Shown here in pieces: positions 14,566 to 19,751 of a DNA stretch of 19,751 nt. How positions within the stretch are numbered: position 1 is the stretch's first letter; every line of letters starts with the position of its first letter. A program made the position numbers and the translations under genes. The DNA lies in NCBI GenBank assembly GCA_007130585.1, contig SLSE01000130.1, forward strand, positions 1 to 19,751, given 5' to 3'. Below the pieces are notes generated by a model. It had not been told where the DNA came from and ran no database searches. It saw nothing but the letters and a program-made list of their open reading frames with translations. Source of the stretch: Syntrophomonadaceae bacterium (GTDB taxonomy: Bacteria; Bacillota; Dethiobacteria; DTU022).

Positions 14566-15972
14566 ATGCATATAGTGATAGTCGGTGGTGGCGGGGTTGG
14601 CTATGAACTGGCCCGCAACCTTTCAGAAAAAAGCCAGGATGTAATCGTAATAGAAAAAAATGAAGTCAAAGCCAGGCGATTTAAAGAAGCCCTGGACGTT
14701 ATGGTTATAGAAGATAACGGAGCTAATGCTGCGGTTTTGGAGCAGGCTGATATCAGGAAAGCTGATATGCTGATTGCCGTCACCCAGGTTGACGAGGTAA
14801 ATATAATTGCCTGTATGCTGGCCAAGCAGTATAATGTTCCGATAACGGTCTGCAGGATTCGCAACTCGGGCTATGCAGGAGATGCCTCGGTATTAACGCC
14901 GCGACAGCTCGGAATCGACATCGTAATTAACCCGGAGCGGGTTGCCGCCCAGGAAATATCTAAAATGCTGCATTTCCCCGATGCTTCTGAAATAGAATAT
15001 TTCCACCACGGGAAAGTTATGATGCTCGGAGTGGTGGTCGGTTCTGAAGCGGATATCACAGGAGTTCCCCTGCGTAAACTGCCCATTAACGCCGATGCCA
15101 TCATTGTCGGGATAAGCGACAAGGAAGGGAAGTTTATAGTTCCCGGAGGGGACGATGTAATCCAGCCAGGGAACAAGATATACCTGCTGGGCAGCTCGCG
15201 CACTTTGAAGGATATCAGTTCTCTTCTGCATCACGAAAAAACCAGGGTAAATCATGTCTCCATTCTGGGCGGCGGTATGATTGGACGTCAGCTGGCCAGG
15301 CTGCTGGAAAACAGCAAGCAGCAATTTACTGTCAAGCTGATTGAAAAGAGCGAGGAGCGCTGTGAAGAACTGTGCCGGGACCTTGATAAAACACTGGTGG
15401 TCCAGGGGGACGCCACTGAAATAGCCATGCTCAAGGAAGAAGATACCGATTGGGCCGACGCCGTAATCGCAGCTACAGGAGATGACCGCAACAATATAGT
15501 GGCCGCCCTTCTGGCCCGCCAGTTTGGAGTAAAAAAGATTATCTGCGAGGTTATGAAGCCGCAGTATGTTCCAGTTTACAAGGCGCTCGGAATAGACAGC
15601 GTTATTAATCCCCGCCTGCTGGCGGCAGCCCAGATTATAAGGCTGATCCGAAAAGAAGACGTTGTTGCTTACTCGATTCTTCAGGATGAAAAAGCAGAAG
15701 TGGAAGAAATTATCCTCCCTGCTTCAGCCAGGGTGGCCCATAAAAAAATTGTCGATGCAAACCTGCCCCGCGGAATGTTAATAGGGTCTCTGGTCCGGGA
15801 TGAGGAAGTTATTATTCCTAGCGGTAATACAGAACTTATGCCCGGCGATCACCTGGTTATATTTGCCATACCGAAAGTCAGCGCAAAACTCGATCGCTAT
15901 TTTGCCCCCGCAGACGGTAAAGAGAACAGGGAATATCTGCGCAATAAACTGGCACACATCGAAGAAGATTGA
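14566..15972 (+). CDS. trkA: Trk potassium uptake regulatory subunit TrkA
   Basis: 468 residues made of two successive RCK units, each with a Rossmann NAD-binding half (RCK_N) and a C-terminal TrkA_C half. The first begins at residue 1 with HIVIVGGGGVGYELARNL and an acidic strand end (IVIEKNE). The second begins near residue 227 with HVSILGGGMIGRQLARLL. The TrkA_C parts end in typical G-x-L-x-x-LP...DxVxxPG strings (IVPGGDDVIQPGNKIYLLG, IIPSGNTELMPGDHLVIFA). TrkA is a cytoplasmic ring that gates TrkH in response to nucleotides. The doubled form is the canonical TrkA, longer than the single-unit KtrA. It is followed after 52 bases by trkH. Expression is probably controlled by the leader terminator 24 bases upstream. 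Confidence 0.96.
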   Translation: MHIVIVGGGGVGYELARNLSEKSQDVIVIEKNEVKARRFKEALDVMVIEDNGANAAVLEQADIRKADMLIAVTQVDEVNIIACMLAKQYNVPITVCRIRNSGYAGDASVLTPRQLGIDIVINPERVAAQEISKMLHFPDASEIEYFHHGKVMMLGVVVGSEADITGVPLRKLPINADAIIVGISDKEGKFIVPGGDDVIQPGNKIYLLGSSRTLKDISSLLHHEKTRVNHVSILGGGMIGRQLARLLENSKQQFTVKLIEKSEERCEELCRDLDKTLVVQGDATEIAMLKEEDTDWADAVIAATGDDRNNIVAALLARQFGVKKIICEVMKPQYVPVYKALGIDSVINPRLLAAAQIIRLIRKEDVVAYSILQDEKAEVEEIILPASARVAHKKIVDANLPRGMLIGSLVRDEEVIIPSGNTELMPGDHLVIFAIPKVSAKLDRYFAPADGKENREYLRNKLAHIEED

Positions 15973-16024
15973 TTGAGTCCGCCGTCCGGCAGCTCAATTT
16001 ATAGCAGGCAGGGGAGGTCATTCG

Positions 16025-17500
16025 TTGCGGCGCATCCGAATATTATATCTGCTTGGAGTACTGCTTTTATTCTTAGCCCTGGCCATGCTGCTGCCCGCCC
16101 TCTGGTCCTTAGCCGGGCAGGGACCCGACCGGATGGCTTTTCTGCAGGCAATTTTCCTTACTCTTGCCGCCGGGGGCTTATTATTCTGGTTTTTTTCCCC
16201 TTCCAGGGGCAGGGAGTTAAGCATTGTTGAAAACTTTACCCTGGTTACCCTGGCCTGGTTTGTGGCCGGTATTTTCGGCGCGCTGCCTTACCATTTTTAC
16301 GGTGTCTTCGATGGAAATTATATTCACGCTTACTTTGAAGCTGTATCCGGTTTTACAACTACAGGAGCCACCCTGATTGAAGATGTCGAGGCGCTTCCCC
16401 AGGGCATTTTACTGTGGCGCAGCTTTACCCAGTGGCTTGGCGGCATGGGCATTATTGTACTGTTTCTGGCCATCCTGCCCCGTTTCGGTTTTCGCAGCAT
16501 GACCATGTTTAAAGCGGAACTTCCGGGCCCGATCGCGGAGCGCGTTGTTCCGAGGGTGGTTGAAACCGCTCGCCTGTTGTGGATAATTTACGTGACCCTT
16601 ACCTTATCCCAGCTGTTGCTCCTGGTGGCCGTGGGACTCAGCTTTTTTGATGCGCTGGCCCACTCTTTCACCACCATGCCCACCGGCGGATTTTCCACTT
16701 ATAATACAAGTATTGCCGCTTTAAACAATCCGGCGGCTGAAATTGTGATCATTTTCTTCATGCTTTTTGCCGGTATTAACTTTGCCCTTTATTTTCGGTT
16801 GATTCGCGGCGATTTCAAGATTTTCAAAAACTCCGAGCTGCGGTTTTACCTGGCTATAATTGCTGCCGGTGTTATACTGGTTACCTTTAACACCTATAAC
16901 CTTGCAGGGGGAGATATTTTCCTGGCTATCCGCCGAAGCGCTTTTCAGGTAGTTTCAATAACCACCACCACGGGTTATGCCACGGCTGATTTTGACTTGT
17001 GGCCAAGCTTTTCCCGCCTGTTTCTCCTGTTGATGATGTTTTTCGGGGCCTGCGGAGGTTCAACAGGCGGTTCGATGAAACAAATCCGCTGGATGTTAAT
17101 GATCAAGTATTCCCTGCGTGAACTGAGCCGTGTAGTTCATCCTTCGGCCATAGCATCGGTCAAGCTGGGCGGCCAGTATGTCAGCGATGAGATTCTCCGG
17201 CCGATAATGGGTTTTGGTTTTATTTATCTCAGTCTTACCGCCCTGGCCACCCTGGCCCTGGCTTTCATGGGCCTTGACTTTGAAACAGCATTCTCAGCTG
17301 TGGCGGCAACAATCGGTAATGTCGGACCCGGCCTGGCCGGGGTCGGACCCCTGGAAACCTATCAGGGAATTCCTCCTGCCGGACAGCTCCTGCTTACGGT
17401 AATGATGGTCGTCGGCCGCCTTGAGGTCTATACCGTTCTGGTTATATTTCTGCCCGAAGCGAGGCGTCTCCTGTCAAGGAGTTTCATCAGGAAAGGATAA
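16025..17500 (+). CDS. trkH: Trk potassium uptake membrane subunit TrkH
   Basis: 491 residues from a TTG start with GGGGAGGT upstream. The four pore-loop repeats of the TrkH/KtrB family are all visible, each with its filter glycine: SGFTTTGAT near 107-115, TTMPTGGFST near 216-225, TTTTGYATADF near 313-323 and IGNVGPGL near 430-437. Hydrophobic helices fill the spaces between, and the GSTGGSMKQIRW block after the third repeat is the usual intramembrane-loop region that controls gating. It forms the K+ (or K+/Na+) conducting pore and pairs with TrkA. The C-terminal VVGRLEVYTVLV is characteristic. The stop lies five bases before holA, so holA may be co-transcribed. Confidence 0.96.
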   Translation: MRRIRILYLLGVLLLFLALAMLLPALWSLAGQGPDRMAFLQAIFLTLAAGGLLFWFFSPSRGRELSIVENFTLVTLAWFVAGIFGALPYHFYGVFDGNYIHAYFEAVSGFTTTGATLIEDVEALPQGILLWRSFTQWLGGMGIIVLFLAILPRFGFRSMTMFKAELPGPIAERVVPRVVETARLLWIIYVTLTLSQLLLLVAVGLSFFDALAHSFTTMPTGGFSTYNTSIAALNNPAAEIVIIFFMLFAGINFALYFRLIRGDFKIFKNSELRFYLAIIAAGVILVTFNTYNLAGGDIFLAIRRSAFQVVSITTTTGYATADFDLWPSFSRLFLLLMMFFGACGGSTGGSMKQIRWMLMIKYSLRELSRVVHPSAIASVKLGGQYVSDEILRPIMGFGFIYLSLTALATLALAFMGLDFETAFSAVAATIGNVGPGLAGVGPLETYQGIPPAGQLLLTVMMVVGRLEVYTVLVIFLPEARRLLSRSFIRKG

Positions 17501-17505
17501 TCGAT

Positions 17506-18597
17506 ATGCTGTCGTACCAGGCATTTATCAAACAAATTAACGGGGGAGAATTTGCGCCTGCTTATCTTCTTTTCGGCGAAGAGAAATACCTGCAGGAGGA
17601 ACTCGTTGATCGAATATCCGCTGCTTTCCTGGGGCAGGACAGCGATTTTGGCCGTGAAAAAATTGAAGGAAGCGCTCTCAGCCTGGAGGAAGTCCTGGAG
17701 AGGGCCGGCGAAGAAGGTCTTTTTGCCGACCGCCGACTGCTGATAGTTGACAACCCCCCCTATTTAGGCGCGCCAAAAAAAAATGAGGATACAGACCGGA
17801 ACGGTGAGGATAAGCCTGCGGACGGCCCTGAAAAAGGCGGCCTGGAGATGCTGGAAAACTACCTTGCCCGGGCCGCTTCAGGAAGCCGGGACAGCATTAT
17901 TATCTTCCTGGCCGACAGGGTAGATCGCCGCAGGAGACCTTTTAAACTGCTCGACAAAAAAGGTTCGGCAGTGGAATGCAACCCGCTTAAAGGGGAAACT
18001 CTTGCCATCTGGATCAGGAACAAGGCATCCGCCCTGGGCAGGACAATTGAAAAACAGGCCCTGGAACGGCTGCTCATGGCCGGAGATCAGAACCTGCATT
18101 ATCTTTCTGCCGAGCTGGAAAAATACAGTGCTTACCTGCGGGAGAGCGAAAATGTTATAACGCTCTCAACCGTAGAGGCTTTATTTTCAGGCGATATCCA
18201 GGGTGATGTGTTTAAACTTTCCGATGCGATGGCAGAGGGTAATATGCCGGACGCTCATGATTTTCTTGATTTGCTGCTTCGAAGACGTGAAAAGCCCCTC
18301 CTGATATTTTTTATGCTGGTTCGTCACTACCGCCTGCTTTTGCATGCCTGCTGCCTGATGAAGGACGGGCTGCCCCAGAATGAATTTGCCGCCGCCCTGG
18401 AAGTACACCCCTTTGTCGCCCGCAAACTCAGAGAACAGGCCGTTTCATACAGCATATCTGCGCTGGAGGAAGTGATCCTGGCCCTGCAAAATGCCGATCA
18501 GCAAATTAAAACGGGTCAAATCGAACCATCCCAGGCCCTTAAGCTTACTTTAAGCAGAATTGACTATATTCAAACCGCGGCCCGTGGTGGTGTATAA
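17506..18597 (+). CDS. holA: DNA polymerase III delta subunit
   Basis: 363 residues. The N-terminus has the delta signature FAPAYLLFGEEKYLQEELVDRI at about 17-38, followed by a degenerate AAA+-like fold (LFADRRLLIVDNPPYL), the mid-region KGSAVECNPLKGETLAIWI and DQNLHYLSAELEKYSAYL, and a helical C-terminal domain with DVFKLSDAMAEGNMPDAHDFLDLLL and ILALQNADQQIKTGQIEPSQALKLTLSRI. Delta is the clamp-loader wrench that opens the beta clamp; unlike tau/gamma it has no working ATP site. An acidic, charged insert (about 88-108) interrupts the N-terminal domain and may be species specific. Neighbour comparison supports the call: in Firmicutes holA usually sits between comEC and rpsT, and both are in this window, though further apart than usual. 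Confidence 0.95.
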   Translation: MLSYQAFIKQINGGEFAPAYLLFGEEKYLQEELVDRISAAFLGQDSDFGREKIEGSALSLEEVLERAGEEGLFADRRLLIVDNPPYLGAPKKNEDTDRNGEDKPADGPEKGGLEMLENYLARAASGSRDSIIIFLADRVDRRRRPFKLLDKKGSAVECNPLKGETLAIWIRNKASALGRTIEKQALERLLMAGDQNLHYLSAELEKYSAYLRESENVITLSTVEALFSGDIQGDVFKLSDAMAEGNMPDAHDFLDLLLRRREKPLLIFFMLVRHYRLLLHACCLMKDGLPQNEFAAALEVHPFVARKLREQAVSYSISALEEVILALQNADQQIKTGQIEPSQALKLTLSRIDYIQTAARGGV

Positions 18598-18729
18598 TTA
18601 GAGGAAAGACGCGGGAATGATGCGGTGATATGCAGGCAGCAAAACCTGGAAAGTGTGCTTTAACCGCTGATTCTAACGGGTGCGTGCCCCGGCTATTTAC
18701 AAACTGCATAGGAAAAGGGAGTGATCCTT

Positions 18730-19257
18730 GTGGATGCCAGGAACAAAGTTGACAGGGAAGAGATTATCAGGGATATTTACCGGCGCGGCTACGAATATGA
18801 ACAGCGCTATGACGGCTGTGCGCAGTGTACTGTTGCTGCCGTCCAGGATTTTTTCCCGGTTAATAACGCCATCGTTAAAGCTGCAACTTCATTTTCGGGC
18901 GGCATTGCGTCTACAACCGAAGGCCCCTGCGGCGCATTTAGCGGAGGGATTTTAATCCTTAGTTATTTTTTCGGTCGCCAGCGCGATGATTTTTCCGATA
19001 AAAGTATGCTGCGCCGGCCCGGGCCGCTGGTACGGAATTACTGGCAGCGGTTTATTGATGAATACGGCGGCTACACCTGCCGTGAAGTACAAACACACCT
19101 GTTTGGCAGGGCCTACCGGTTTCTGGATAACGAGGAATATTACCAGTACGAAGAAGCCGGGGGCATTAAAGACAAGTGCCCTGCTGTTGTCGGTCAGGCC
19201 GGGGCATGGCTGGCTGAAATTTTGATCGACAACAATGTCCCCTGCATTAAATCGTAA
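18730..19257 (+). CDS. C_GCAxxG_C_C family redox-type protein
   Basis: 175 residues from the GTG at 18730, chosen because AAGGGAGTGAT at 18715-18725 is then well placed; an in-frame GTG at 18721 would add three residues. The family pattern is clear: YDGCAQCTVAAVQD near residue 30, GGIASTTEGPCGAFSGGILILSYFFG near residue 65, then single cysteines in YTCREVQ and DKCPAVVGQAGAW and one near the end (NVPCIKS). Such proteins are small, soluble and cysteine-rich, are common in anaerobes and sulfate reducers, and are suspected of redox or metal-cluster roles; no activity is established that I can name. The upstream gap from holA is 132 bases and contains a TATAAT at 18593-18598 without a convincing -35. 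Confidence 0.85.
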   Translation: MDARNKVDREEIIRDIYRRGYEYEQRYDGCAQCTVAAVQDFFPVNNAIVKAATSFSGGIASTTEGPCGAFSGGILILSYFFGRQRDDFSDKSMLRRPGPLVRNYWQRFIDEYGGYTCREVQTHLFGRAYRFLDNEEYYQYEEAGGIKDKCPAVVGQAGAWLAEILIDNNVPCIKS

Positions 19258-19316
19258 CAAACCTTAAGCTTACTGCCGGCCTGAAAGTGTTATCAGCGCC
19301 ATCACTGATAAAAACA

Positions 19317-19358
19317 AACCGACCTGCAGTCCTCTTTTTCGGACCGGGTCGGTTTTTT
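19317..19358. terminator. bidirectional terminator between converging genes
   Basis: AACCGACC at 19317-19324 pairs with GGTCGGTT at 19347-19354, continued inside by GTCC 19329-19332 with GGAC 19341-19344. On the plus strand the stem is followed by TTTT. On the minus strand the continuation after the stem is TGTTTTTATC, so it can also end rpsT transcripts. A second small AT-rich hairpin (TTATCAG at 19290-19296, CTGATAA at 19305-19311) lies just before it. Confidence 0.85.
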
Positions 19359-19404
19359 CCCGTATTGTTTAATTAAGTCAGGAGCTTCCTGACCGGAAAG
19401 AGAT

Positions 19405-19674
19405 TTATACGGCTTCACTCTTGTTAAAAATTCTGTTCAGTTGCGATTTCTTGCGGGCTGCATTATTTTTATGCATGATGCCTTTTGCCGCTGCCTTGTC
19501 AAGCTGGCGAACTGCGGCATCCAATTTAACCCTGGCATCTTCCCGGTCTCCGCTTTCCAGGGATTCTGTAAAACGGCGAATGGAAGTTTTAAGCATACTT
19601 TTTATTCGCCGGTTGCGGGCTTCGCGGTTTAAATTTTGTCTGGCTCTTTTAGCAGCCGATTTTATATTAGGCAA
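19405..19674 (-). CDS. rpsT: 30S ribosomal protein S20
   Basis: 89 residues, the normal S20 length, from a TTG start with AAGGAGG placed nine bases upstream on the minus strand. The N-terminus MPNIKSAAKRARQNLNREARNR and the conserved KAAAKGIMHKNNAARKKSQLNRIFNK are diagnostic. S20 is a small basic helical protein that binds 16S rRNA early in 30S assembly. It converges on the C_GCAxxG_C_C gene and shares its terminator. In Firmicutes rpsT normally lies right after holA in opposite orientation; here one extra gene separates them. Confidence 0.97.
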   Translation of the reverse strand: MPNIKSAAKRARQNLNREARNRRIKSMLKTSIRRFTESLESGDREDARVKLDAAVRQLDKAAAKGIMHKNNAARKKSQLNRIFNKSEAV

Positions 19675-19708
19675 GCCTGTAACCTCCTTCCTGTACTATA
19701 GCATTAAA

Positions 19709-19737
19709 ATATTATCATCACTGCCGGCAAAATGCAA
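19709..19737 (-). promoter_or_regulatory. probable rpsT promoter
   Basis: On the minus strand TTGCAT (19737-19732) and TAATAT (19714-19709) are 17 bases apart, and a GATAAT overlaps the -10 position. The site lies about 35-60 bases before the rpsT start. The match is moderate, but the position is right and the spacing exact. Confidence 0.5.
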
Positions 19738-19751
19738 GCTTTAACCGCCCG

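Noticed and set aside
14893..15324. 143-codon minus-strand open frame inside trkA
   Set aside because: Shadow of the conserved TrkA frame; no family features.

Overview
The window reads as a chromosomal segment of an anaerobic, Gram-positive-type bacterium, most likely a member of the Clostridia in the broad sense (Bacillota). The reasons are the Firmicutes-type neighbourhood comEC / holA / rpsT, a rubrerythrin, a C_GCAxxG_C_C family redox-type protein, strong AGGAGG-like ribosome binding sites with frequent GTG and TTG starts, lipoproteins with a Gram-positive style lipobox, and housekeeping sigma-A-like promoters. The genus cannot be read from the sequence. I see no rRNA, tRNA, CRISPR array, insertion sequence or phage gene. 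Genes are densely packed and almost all lie on the plus strand; only ilvC and rpsT are on the minus strand.

Layout. (1) 76-2816: two exported proteins of unknown role, a small lipoprotein and a 671-residue secreted GLUG-repeat protein with a proline-rich linker, each followed by a hairpin terminator. (2) 2952-4726: an overlapping pair, a DUF3311 small membrane protein and a sodium:solute symporter. (3) 4904-7417: ComEC, the DNA uptake channel. (4) 7514-8841: an ECF sigma factor and a one-TM putative anti-sigma partner, translationally coupled. (5) 8856-9851, minus strand: a lone ilvC, with a perfect 18-bp palindrome inside its probable promoter. (6) 10015-12752: a likely three-gene operon of a dolichol/phytol kinase-like membrane protein, an osmoprotectant-type substrate-binding lipoprotein whose two lobes are in swapped order, and a PAP2 phosphatase. 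(7) 12901-14307: rubrerythrin and a fumarylacetoacetate hydrolase family enzyme. (8) 14355-18597: a near-consensus promoter, a structured leader RNA ending in an intrinsic terminator, then trkA, trkH (potassium uptake) and holA (DNA polymerase III delta). (9) 18730-19674: a C_GCAxxG_C_C protein converging on rpsT, with a shared bidirectional terminator.

The two observations most worth following up are the circularly permuted, transporter-less substrate-binding protein set between two lipid-phosphate-type membrane enzymes, and the leader RNA before trkA, which has the architecture of an attenuating riboswitch but matches no class I can recall with confidence. The comEC-holA-rpsT block, usually compact in Firmicutes, is split here by about 10 kb of unrelated operons.
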